From contig JAFPZP010000060.1 in the NCBI GenBank assembly GCA_017417215.1, forward strand, positions 1 through 33,521: DNA of 33,521 nt. The letters are read 5' to 3'. Of this stretch, positions 26,775 through 33,521 are shown one piece after another; the first letter of the stretch is position 1, and every line of letters starts with the position of its first letter. Both the position numbers and the translations under genes were made by a program. This stretch comes from Candidatus Rifleibacteriota bacterium (lineage in GTDB: Bacteria > Muiribacteriota > Ozemobacteria > Ozemobacterales > Ozemobacteraceae). The notes beneath the pieces are model-generated. The model saw only the letters and a list, made by a program, of their open reading frames with translations, searched no databases and was not told the origin of the DNA.

Positions 26775-28823
26775 TTACCAGGCAAAGAAGCAGCACTGAC
26801 CTGCTTTAAGGCTATATTTAAGTTTGTTGTTTTCAACCTTGAAGGTTACATGACCATCAGTAAGTCTGTCGCTTAAGCCCTTAACACCGTCTGGATTACA
26901 CCAGCTTATGTCGATTTCACCTTCGTAACCATTCTGCAAATCTCTGTTGAAGAGAACCATAACACGCTTGTTGTCATTTCCTCTGATAAAAGCGATTACA
27001 TCAGAATAGCCAGTCATGAATGATGCAAAAGTATCTACACTTGTTGGTTTAACACATTCAGCATATTCTTCACGAAGAGCAAGAACCTTCTTGACGAAAC
27101 TATACATTTCGTGCTTGCCATCCCAGTCGTAGCCAACCAAGTCAAACAAAGCAAGCTTTTTGCCCTTTAATGATTCTAACAATTCGTTAGAGAAATCAAG
27201 ACCGGTATTAACAGGCATTGCTTCGCCAAGTTCCTGACCAGCATGTATAAATGGAACAGCATGTGGAAGCATTGTGTTAACCAGGAAAGCGTATTTTGCA
27301 TAAGCAACTCCGCCTTCTCTGCCACAGGCTCTTGGAGTGTTGTGGTTTTCAACGGCACCGAAGAAGCTTAATGGAACGCCCTTCTTGCCGATGTGTTCAA
27401 GCATGTCATACATACCATCACGGCGGTATTCAACCCACCAGCAGTAGCCGACAACAGCATTATAACCAGCATCAACACTAGCCTGACCAATTTCAAAGTT
27501 TTCAGATAGGAAACAGAAATTGGGGTCTACAGTTCTGGCTTTGCCTATTAATTTCTGCATTAAAGGAACTGGAACAGCGTGACCCATATCAATCATAACG
27601 CCATCAATACCATATTCGGTCTGATATGTTGGAATCAAGTCTATGATTGCATCCCAAAGAGGCTGATTGGCAAGTTCCGGTCTGGCAAGCTTGTTATCAT
27701 ACATTCTGATTGTATTGTATGCAATATAGTTAAATTCAGGTTTTACAGGATTTTCATCCTTATACATCTTGAAGTATGTAACATCACCCCACGGCGGCTG
27801 ATTATCATCCGGTGGCCAGTCTGCAAAAGCGCCAGGAACTCTGACTTTGCATTTATCGCCTGTAATCGGATCTGTTCCATTTCCTTCATACTGACCTTTA
27901 TCGTTCAACTTAACTTCGCCTGCTTTTGGAGCAATTTTAAAGAAGTTTACGTAGTTCTGATGTGGAGCTGGTAAATCATTAAAATCATGAGCTTCAACCT
28001 TAGCCTTGATAACCTTCAATTCTTCTTCTGTGAAAATTGGGTTGCCGTAAGTAGCTTCACATTTAGCTATATCTGTTTCTCCAGGAGTTCTATCCTGAAT
28101 CTTGGCATCAAGCCAATAGAACCAGTCTGGGTGTTCAGCTATCCAGTCAGCGTCTTTACTTGCTGTTCTGAAAACAAATTCACAGATTACTCTGATGCCT
28201 AACATATGAGCAGCCTGCATAAAAGCTCTGAACTGGTCTTCAGCAGACATTTCAACCATTGGGTCAGCCAAGGTTTCTTCTAATTTATATGGGTTCTTGA
28301 TGCCGTAAGGAGAACCAAGTTCGCCCTTATTGCCATCATGACCTATAGAAGTTATAGGAAGAAGATGTATTGTTGTGCAACCCAAAGCTTTGATGTAACC
28401 AAGCATTGCAATAGCTTTCAAGAAAGTGCCTGATTCTCTGATTCCATCCTGGTTAAGAGTAAGGTCAACCATACTACCGCCCAGCTTGTTATCGCCGTTA
28501 TGGTCATAAGCAGTAGTTAGTCTGACAAACATATTATAAATAGCCTGATTGTTTATCCAACTACCGCCTTCGCCGCCTTCAATCTGACCATTGAGGGAAC
28601 GGAAAGGATCGATGCCTTCTACTTTATTCTTTTCAATAGCTTCGATATGCTTTAGGTAAAATTCAGCAGGATTAATAGAAACTGGCTTCTTGCCGTCTAC
28701 TGGTTCTTTTCCTACTTCAACCCATAAAGATGGAACATAATATTTATGTTTAAAAGGTTTGTCTGCAAGCTTTTTCAGCTGTGTCTTCAATGATTCTAAT
28801 GGATTTGCCATACGTTCGGACAT
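26775..28823 (-). CDS. GH13 alpha-amylase-superfamily protein, GlgE-like, with altered conserved residues
   Basis: Protein of 682 residues with a (beta/alpha)8 GH13 core and a C-terminal beta domain ending in CCFFAW. Likely nucleophile Asp412 (DGVMIDMGHAVP) and acid/base Glu441 (FLSENFE) are present. The segments VICEFVFRTASKDADWIAEHPDWF (split: about 212-235) and IDMGHAVPVPLMQKLI resemble the maltosyltransferase GlgE and its relatives more than secreted amylases. Two conserved positions differ: the usual Arg two before the nucleophile is Met410, and the usual Asp of region IV is Asn495 (VENHNTPR). There is no signal peptide, so action on intracellular glucan is likely if the protein is active. 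GGAGGAG 5 nt before the ATG supports the start. It is the first gene of the GlmL-Orr-Alr unit. Confidence 0.85.
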   Translation of the reverse strand: MSERMANPLESLKTQLKKLADKPFKHKYYVPSLWVEVGKEPVDGKKPVSINPAEFYLKHIEAIEKNKVEGIDPFRSLNGQIEGGEGGSWINNQAIYNMFVRLTTAYDHNGDNKLGGSMVDLTLNQDGIRESGTFLKAIAMLGYIKALGCTTIHLLPITSIGHDGNKGELGSPYGIKNPYKLEETLADPMVEMSAEDQFRAFMQAAHMLGIRVICEFVFRTASKDADWIAEHPDWFYWLDAKIQDRTPGETDIAKCEATYGNPIFTEEELKVIKAKVEAHDFNDLPAPHQNYVNFFKIAPKAGEVKLNDKGQYEGNGTDPITGDKCKVRVPGAFADWPPDDNQPPWGDVTYFKMYKDENPVKPEFNYIAYNTIRMYDNKLARPELANQPLWDAIIDLIPTYQTEYGIDGVMIDMGHAVPVPLMQKLIGKARTVDPNFCFLSENFEIGQASVDAGYNAVVGYCWWVEYRRDGMYDMLEHIGKKGVPLSFFGAVENHNTPRACGREGGVAYAKYAFLVNTMLPHAVPFIHAGQELGEAMPVNTGLDFSNELLESLKGKKLALFDLVGYDWDGKHEMYSFVKKVLALREEYAECVKPTSVDTFASFMTGYSDVIAFIRGNDNKRVMVLFNRDLQNGYEGEIDISWCNPDGVKGLSDRLTDGHVTFKVENNKLKYSLKAGQCCFFAW

Positions 28824-28926
28824 TTATCTCCTCCGATAATTTGTTTGGCTAATATATTAGCATATTTTTGATGGCTATCGCCACTGTTTTTATTGTGGTT
28901 GGTAGTTTCGAGGTAAAGCCTCATTT

Positions 28927-29020
28927 AGAGCATAGAGCGACAGAGCATAGAGCGACAGAGCTTAGAGCAACAGAGCGTAGAGCATCAGAGCATAGAGCGA
29001 AGAGCCAAGCGGAACTTGGC
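28927..29020. repeat. 15-bp AGAGC array capped by a hairpin
   Basis: About five copies of the 15-mer AGAGCATAGAGCGAC (alternating 7- and 8-bp AGAGC units), degenerate toward the right, ending in a GCCAAG...CTTGGC stem (29004-29009 with 29015-29020). A short related AGAGC run capped by the same stem sequence lies at 32249-32276. Confidence 0.8.
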
Positions 29021-29240
29021 GTGATGGGTGGTTGGTGGTTGGTGATAAGTGAGCGGACAGTAGACGCGAGACCTCTATTCTCCGCACAAGGCTCGTTCCC
29101 TCTAAGTCTATTCGTAGATACAAATTCACAGAGACCGCGGAGGAGAATAAGGTTGAGCAAACAACTGTCAGCATTAAAGAAATTGAGAGTTAAAATAGTC
29201 TTCGGACTTAACTTTATACTGCTTATCCAGCTTCTCGAAG

Positions 29241-29286
29241 ATCCCCCAGTCTACTACGTAGACATCCCCCTTTGAAAAAGGGGGAT
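29241..29286 (+). repeat. Two-hairpin palindromic element, copy C
   Basis: ATCCCCC lead, GTCTAC...GTAGAC stem (29249-29254 and 29258-29263) and CCCCCTTT...AAAGGGGG stem (29266-29273 and 29277-29284). The order matches copies A and B, with a different central stem. Confidence 0.75.
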
Positions 29287-29395
29287 TAAAAGAATTGCAC
29301 TCACTCATTGATTGGTCGTAATAGATGGTTATATCAGTTACTTCCTTTTGCTAAAACAATCCCCTTATCTCTTATATCTAAACTCTCATCTCTAG

Positions 29396-29425
29396 AACAA
29401 ACGCCTGAATAATCAGGCGTTTGTT
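29396..29425 (-). terminator. Hairpin right after the FGE-lipoprotein stop
   Basis: Perfect 13-bp arms (29396-29408 and 29413-29425) with a 4-nt loop, starting at the base after the TAA. The T-tract after it on the minus strand is poor, so termination is likely but not certain. Confidence 0.6.
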
Positions 29426-32002
29426 TTATTCCTTCACCAAAGCCAAGCGGAAACCATAAAATTTTTCTGCAACAGAGGGGCCGAAGCCTGTGCGATAAAC
29501 TGAAGTGCAATAGCTCGAGTTTTGGCCCCAGTTACCACCACGCATAACACGGTTCGAGTTAGAGTAAATATCATCACACCATTCAGCTACATTTCCAAAC
29601 ATGTCATAGAATCCCCATTTGTTAGGATATTTTTTCCCAACTGTATGAGTGGAATTAGTATTTGAATTACTATCATAATACCAGGCATAATCTCTAAGAC
29701 TACCTACAGTAACTTCCTCACCACTTGTATTTAAGCAATAATTACCAGTACTTCCTGCACGGCAAGTATATTCCCATTGTTCTTCTTTTGGCAGAACAAA
29801 TTCATAACCTTCTGGAAGTGAACCGTTATTTTTCAATAACTGAGTAAGCAAAACACAGGTTGCACTAGCATCATTCCAACTGACTTTTTCAACAGGACCA
29901 GAGGCGACACTTGAGAAATGCGAAGGATTATTTCCACCATTTATAGCAACATACTGCAAGCCGGTTACTTCGTATATTCCCATAAAGAAATTGTCGGTTG
30001 GCTGTGGACGCTTGACGATCAAGATTTCTTCACTGTTTGGTATTGTGAATTCCAGAACATCAGCAAGAGTCCAGCTTGCAACATAGCTTCTCGCGCCTAT
30101 TGTTCCCTGATAAATCTTAACAGTCTTGGAAGCTGTTCCTTCTTCGATTCCTGTGCCTGTCCAACCAAGAAAGACATAGTTCTTTCTAGTTGGGTTTTCT
30201 AGAATTATTGTTGCAGAAGTAATATCGTAAGTCGCAGGGTTGGTTACGCCTTCAGCTAGATCGCCTGAAGCAAGGTTATAAGTAATATCATAACTAATTA
30301 GACCGTAATTTGCGTTGTAGGTTCTGTTACCAATAGATCCTTTTTCAATACTTAGTGTTTTTTGAGGAACATCACCGTTTGAGCCTGTCCAGCCGATAAA
30401 TTCGTAGCCTTTCTTGCTAGGTTCTTTTAGGGTAATTGTAGCAGATGTAACATCATAATTTGTTGGGTTGATCACACCTTGGGCAATAGAACCTTCAGCC
30501 AAATTGTATGTTATGCTGTAGCTTATTGGCTTAGCGTTGGCAGTAAGAGTAACATCTTCTGAAGGCATTATGAATGGACTTGCAACTTCATTGACGTTAG
30601 AATCTGACCATTTGTCGAATTCATAACCATCTTTTAAAGTATAGTTAAGGGTAATACTTTCGTCAGCCTTGTAAGCCTTGCTGTCATAGACAGAGGCAAT
30701 ACCTGTGCCAGCAACAAGAGTAAGAGTATATTCACCTGGTGCATTCTGCTGCCAGTTTGCTTTGTAGCTTAAATTACCAGAGGTGCCTTTAGCTATAGTA
30801 ACAGTTTCTTCTGGAGTGTTACCGTTCGAGCCGGTCCAGCCAAGGAAGGTGTAACCTGTTTTTTTGGGGTTGCTAAGTGTAAATTCGCTTTCCACTGTGT
30901 ATTCAGATGGGTTGTTTCCTGTAGGTTCACCATCATCTAAATCGTAAGTAATAGAATAAGTTGCTAAAGGGTCAGGGTCAGGCCCTTCCTGTTTTTCGAC
31001 CTTTTCAAAGCTGAAAGGCAGAGTATAGATGAAAGGAAGCATATCAGCAGCATCGCCCTTAGAATAGAATTCCACCAAGAAATCAGTTGGGAAAACATCT
31101 AGACTTAATCCGTTCAAATTGAGGGCAAAGCTCAATGATATTTCACCTGCATTAGAATCTATTGTAAGATTAGTGACTTCAAAAGAGTGTTCGTAACCAC
31201 CAGAAACAGCCTTATCGCTAAGATTGATCTGTTTTACTATACTTCCATTGGCTTTAATTTCATCGGGGGTTTCTTTGTCGCTTCTGTAAGTGATTCTTGC
31301 AATAACGCCTTCTGGATTTATATTGGCAAGTTTTTCGCCAGTTACAGCAACTTTTATATAAATTTCTTCTCCATAACAGCCATCCATTACAGTAACTTTG
31401 GTTTCGGTTGGAACAGTGATTGAATCTATTTTAGTTTCATCTTTGCTCTGGTTATTTAAAACAAAAAGTGCGAAACTTATACCAAGTCTGTAAAGATTGA
31501 AATTGCATTGGCTGGGAGTGCTGGCTTGAAGTCTTACGAATCTTATGTCTGCCAAGCCGTCTGTAGCAAGGCTGTATCGCCATGGGTCTGATTCGCTTGC
31601 CCTTGTGCCTATGTAGCAGGTGCCTGTTGTGCTGCTGTTTGGAAGAGTTACAGAAATTGGTTTTTCGAGGGTATTTACTGAAACTGATGTATTAAGAGCG
31701 TCGTTAGTGATTAATTTAGCCGTTATATTATATATATAAGCAGGTGTTCCATTAGGAACTTTCTGTTCGGTAGCGATTATTTTGGTGCCTTCTTTAAGGG
31801 TTCCATCCTGAGTGCATTTAATTACCGCCCCTGATGGGAATGTAATATCAGCGAATCTGCCGTTTTCATCTACTTCACGTTCGAAGCTAACTAGATTAGA
31901 TTCGAACGGAACATTAATGAAAGGTGCGCTTCCACCTGCGTGACAACCAATCAGCAGGGCAACAAAGCCTGCTAATATTACCAACCATATACTTTTATTC
32001 AT
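29426..32002 (-). CDS. Lipoprotein with InlB-type repeats and a C-terminal FGE/SUMF1 domain
   Basis: Protein of 858 residues. Lipobox LLIGC gives lipidated Cys20. Residues about 30-335 form a beta-rich region of unknown fold. Listeria-Bacteroides (InlB B) repeats lie at about 346-418, 494-567 and 569-644, each with Y.ITY.L..G and GY.F.GWTGS.G. A related bacterial repeat with GYEFDKWSD is at about 424-490. The C-terminal domain (about 652-858) is formylglycine-generating-enzyme-like: MGIYEVTGLQY, LPKEEQWEYTCRAG, GFYDMFGNVAEWCDD, RVMRGGNWGQ and a final YGFRLALVKE. No sulfatase is nearby, so the domain is probably a binding fold and not a sulfatase activator. A GAGG-type ribosome site is 7 nt before the ATG, inside a small CTCTT...AAGAG hairpin. 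Likely surface-exposed and ligand-binding (inference). Confidence 0.88.
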   Translation of the reverse strand: MNKSIWLVILAGFVALLIGCHAGGSAPFINVPFESNLVSFEREVDENGRFADITFPSGAVIKCTQDGTLKEGTKIIATEQKVPNGTPAYIYNITAKLITNDALNTSVSVNTLEKPISVTLPNSSTTGTCYIGTRASESDPWRYSLATDGLADIRFVRLQASTPSQCNFNLYRLGISFALFVLNNQSKDETKIDSITVPTETKVTVMDGCYGEEIYIKVAVTGEKLANINPEGVIARITYRSDKETPDEIKANGSIVKQINLSDKAVSGGYEHSFEVTNLTIDSNAGEISLSFALNLNGLSLDVFPTDFLVEFYSKGDAADMLPFIYTLPFSFEKVEKQEGPDPDPLATYSITYDLDDGEPTGNNPSEYTVESEFTLSNPKKTGYTFLGWTGSNGNTPEETVTIAKGTSGNLSYKANWQQNAPGEYTLTLVAGTGIASVYDSKAYKADESITLNYTLKDGYEFDKWSDSNVNEVASPFIMPSEDVTLTANAKPISYSITYNLAEGSIAQGVINPTNYDVTSATITLKEPSKKGYEFIGWTGSNGDVPQKTLSIEKGSIGNRTYNANYGLISYDITYNLASGDLAEGVTNPATYDITSATIILENPTRKNYVFLGWTGTGIEEGTASKTVKIYQGTIGARSYVASWTLADVLEFTIPNSEEILIVKRPQPTDNFFMGIYEVTGLQYVAINGGNNPSHFSSVASGPVEKVSWNDASATCVLLTQLLKNNGSLPEGYEFVLPKEEQWEYTCRAGSTGNYCLNTSGEEVTVGSLRDYAWYYDSNSNTNSTHTVGKKYPNKWGFYDMFGNVAEWCDDIYSNSNRVMRGGNWGQNSSYCTSVYRTGFGPSVAEKFYGFRLALVKE

Positions 32003-32021
32003 TTTCTGTACCTCTTCGGTA

Positions 32022-32056
32022 AGAGATTAGAGCATAGAGCAAAAGAGCATAGGGAA
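32022..32056. repeat. Short AGAG heptad tract before the FGE lipoprotein gene
   Basis: Degenerate 7-bp units AGAGATT, AGAGCAT, AGAGCAA, AGAGCAT, starting 20 nt upstream of the gene start. The first unit overlaps the arm of a 5-bp hairpin (32012-32016 with 32021-32025) that covers the ribosome site. Confidence 0.65.
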
Positions 32057-32166
32057 TTGTTTTAGATTCTGCTATAACAAGCTTTTAAGTATTCTCTAGA
32101 GTTTTTAATATAACATAGTTTCAATATTTTAACTATTTTTTGTTCTTGTTTTGAAGGAGAAAGGGA

Positions 32167-32276
32167 AGTCTACACATTTGTCATAAAAAGTATAGCGTAT
32201 GGGCTTTAGCCCTGAAAGCTATACGTTTATGACAATGGGTAGACTACACAGAGCAGAGAGCCAAGCTTAGCTTGGC
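32167..32276. repeat. 79-bp imperfect palindrome and a short hairpin after the solute-binding-protein gene
   Basis: The arms AGTCTAC.CA.TTGTCATA..(A)..GTATAGC and their complement span 32167-32245 around an inner GGGCTTTAGCCC stem. Next come an AGAGC unit and a 7-bp stem GCCAAGC...GCTTGGC (32260-32276) that reaches the stop codon. The outer arm start GTCTAC...GTAGAC also forms the central stem of element copy C. Confidence 0.7.
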
Positions 32277-33521
32277 TACATTCCATTCGCGAGCTTATAT
32301 TCGTGCTCCCAGTTATCGATAAAAGCTTTTGAAACGTTTTTCCAGTTTTCTTCACTCTGGTCAGCAGCATACTGGGTTAAATTAGTGTTTAACATATTCT
32401 TCCATTCCTGCGAAGGAATAGTTGTAAAAGACCAGGCAACAGGCGTCTTGCCTTCTTTTGAATAATTCTCGTTCTGAATTACAAAAGCATTTTCAGATTT
32501 TAAAGCCTTTTTAAAGGGAATAACAAATCCCATTTTCTGGGACATAGCCTTTGTTCCTTCTTCAGAAGTAACACACCAGTTTATAAAGTCTAAAGTGGCT
32601 TTAATATCTGACTTAGAAGATTTTTGGTTTACGCACCAGAAATTTTCGGTTCCGGTACACAACCCCTGCTTTGCTTCTTCCCCTACCCCAAAATAAATAG
32701 GTAACATAGCAATTTCATCTGCTTTAAAAGCTTTATCAGAAACAAGATTAGCAAATTCCCAAGAGCCGTTCTGATAAAAAACGCCCTTTTCTGCCAAAAA
32801 TTCATTTCTAGCATCATCAGCAGTTTTTGCAGATATTTCTTTAGGTTCGCAGGGACCGTTATTGATGTATAAATCCCAGATAGCCTTATAATTGCTCAAA
32901 TATTTGCCATCAAGCTTTTCTTCAATAGAAATATTCTTATCTTTGTATTCAAAATATAAAGGCATATTGGCAAGATGGGTAGTAAAACGCCAATTAGAAG
33001 AGTTATCCATGCCAGAGGAGCAAAAAGCAGAAAAGCCAAGTTCATTCTTTCTAGCAGTAATATCTTCTGCAATCTTCTTTAAATCAGCAAAAGAATTAAT
33101 ATCCTTCTTAGTATAACCTGCTTTCTTTAAAAGCTTTAAATTAGCGATTAAACCGTAAGACTCGATAGTGTAGGCAATTCCGCAGACTTTTCCCTTATTG
33201 GATTTTAAAGTATAAGCTTCGTCGGTGAGTTCCTTATAAATATCAGAAACTGCCAAATCATAGCAGAAATCTTCCTTGCCATTGAGCGTAGAAGGCCCTT
33301 GAATCTGAAAAAGAGTCGGAGCATCAATCTTGCTCAATTCGGCCGCCAAAGTGGTCATATATTGCCCTGATGCAGCAGTAACAACAGTTACAGGAACCCC
33401 TGTCTTCTGAGTATAATACTTTGCCAGTTCTTGCCAAGCCTGATCTTGCTCAGGTTTGAAATTAAGGTAATAAACAGAGCCCTTGCCAGTATCGATTTTT
33501 TCATTCAAAAAACCAATCTGC
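32276..33521 (-). CDS. ABC-transporter solute-binding protein (sugar-type), 5' end outside the window
   Basis: Family 1 extracellular solute-binding protein, the part of an ABC importer that captures substrate, usually a sugar or oligosaccharide. Typical segments are KGSVYYLNFKPEQDQAWQEL near the visible start, VTVVTAASGQYMTTLAAEL, APTLFQIQGPS, the FLAEKGVFYQNGSWEFA ligand region and CTGTENFWCVN. The frame is open to the window edge (Q-I-G-F precede the TTG-encoded position at 33508) and no signal peptide is visible, so the start is missing and the TTG is not the true start. No permease or ATPase gene is in the window. A small hairpin touches the stop codon. The substrate is unknown; the nearby GH13 gene would fit a glucan but is only context. 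Confidence 0.88.
   Translation of the reverse strand, partial: QIGFLNEKIDTGKGSVYYLNFKPEQDQAWQELAKYYTQKTGVPVTVVTAASGQYMTTLAAELSKIDAPTLFQIQGPSTLNGKEDFCYDLAVSDIYKELTDEAYTLKSNKGKVCGIAYTIESYGLIANLKLLKKAGYTKKDINSFADLKKIAEDITARKNELGFSAFCSSGMDNSSNWRFTTHLANMPLYFEYKDKNISIEEKLDGKYLSNYKAIWDLYINNGPCEPKEISAKTADDARNEFLAEKGVFYQNGSWEFANLVSDKAFKADEIAMLPIYFGVGEEAKQGLCTGTENFWCVNQKSSKSDIKATLDFINWCVTSEEGTKAMSQKMGFVIPFKKALKSENAFVIQNENYSKEGKTPVAWSFTTIPSQEWKNMLNTNLTQYAADQSEENWKNVSKAFIDNWEHEYKLANGM

Larger units (their letters stand above)
28824..29425. other. 600-bp noncoding gap built of repeats
   Basis: No credible gene. From left to right: upstream region of the GH13 gene; the AGAGC array (28927-29003) ending in a GCCAAG...CTTGGC hairpin (29004-29020); GGTTGGTGG-type repeats (about 29026-29043); a stretch with CTCCGC and GCGGAGGAG partial inverted repeats (about 29078-29150); two-hairpin element copy C; a degenerate heptad tract (about 29362-29395); and the hairpin after the FGE gene. 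Open frames here have no ribosome site and repeat-derived translations. Confidence 0.75.

Noticed and set aside
28927-29003. AGAGC array as a CRISPR
   Set aside because: Units are contiguous 7/8-bp repeats with no unique spacers, and no cas genes are nearby.
28868-29275. 135-residue plus-strand frame (and overlapping minus-strand frames) in the gap before the GH13 gene
   Set aside because: Its N-terminal part is a translation of the AGAGC repeat array (HRATEHRATE...), it runs across element copy C, and it has no ribosome site.
33506-33508. TTG as the start of the solute-binding protein
   Set aside because: The frame continues to the edge and the expected signal peptide is missing, so the gene is cut by the window.

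Overview
This is an AT-rich window from an unidentified bacterium, by gene content probably an uncultured, Gram-negative-like lineage. It carries many exported proteins and lipoproteins with classic lipoboxes, a PssA/Psd route to phosphatidylethanolamine, and a Bacteroidetes-style alpha-2-macroglobulin. Candidatus Riflebacteria or a similar deep branch would fit the gene style, but that is a guess because the window holds no rRNA or other lineage marker. No tRNA, rRNA, CRISPR array, integrase or IS transposase was seen.

Layout. On the plus strand from the left edge: a very large alpha-2-macroglobulin (cut by the window start) ending at a strong hairpin, an SH3b plus C39-like cysteine peptidase, and an exported beta-propeller-like protein. 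From about 8.4 kb nearly everything is on the minus strand. The genes, from right to left of the window, are: an ABC sugar-type solute-binding protein (cut by the window end); a lipoprotein with InlB-type repeats and an FGE/SUMF1 domain; a GH13 (GlgE-like) protein followed closely by a GlmL/MutL-family ATPase, an ornithine/alanine-racemase-like enzyme and alanine racemase (likely one operon), then a protein with a histone-H1-like tail; an exported phospholipase-D/cardiolipin-synthase-like protein; a small exported protein; a beta-CASP metallo-beta-lactamase RNase-like protein; a 66-residue Cys protein; a class I/II aminotransferase; serS followed by a clostripain-family lipoprotein; and psd-pssA. 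One plus-strand gene (fibronectin III repeats fused to a thioredoxin-like domain) interrupts this at 15.2-16.9 kb.

Transcription signals are readable. Consensus-like sigma70 promoters (TTGACA with 17-18 nt spacers) lie before psd, the PLD gene and the 165-residue exported protein. Strong hairpin terminators close most units, several of them shared by convergent genes.

The most unusual content is between genes. (1) A family of five two-hairpin palindromic elements shares an architecture, but each copy has a different, self-complementary central stem. (2) Tandem heptanucleotide arrays sit next to gene ends; the one between serS and the clostripain gene supplies both the serS stop codon and a ladder of Shine-Dalgarno-like AGGAG motifs. 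(3) Other signals are an orphan GlmL/ornithine-racemase pair without its usual aminomutase, a GH13 protein with substitutions in conserved catalytic-region residues, and a serS promoter that appears to overlap a terminator stem. No single complete new defence or mobile system is evident.
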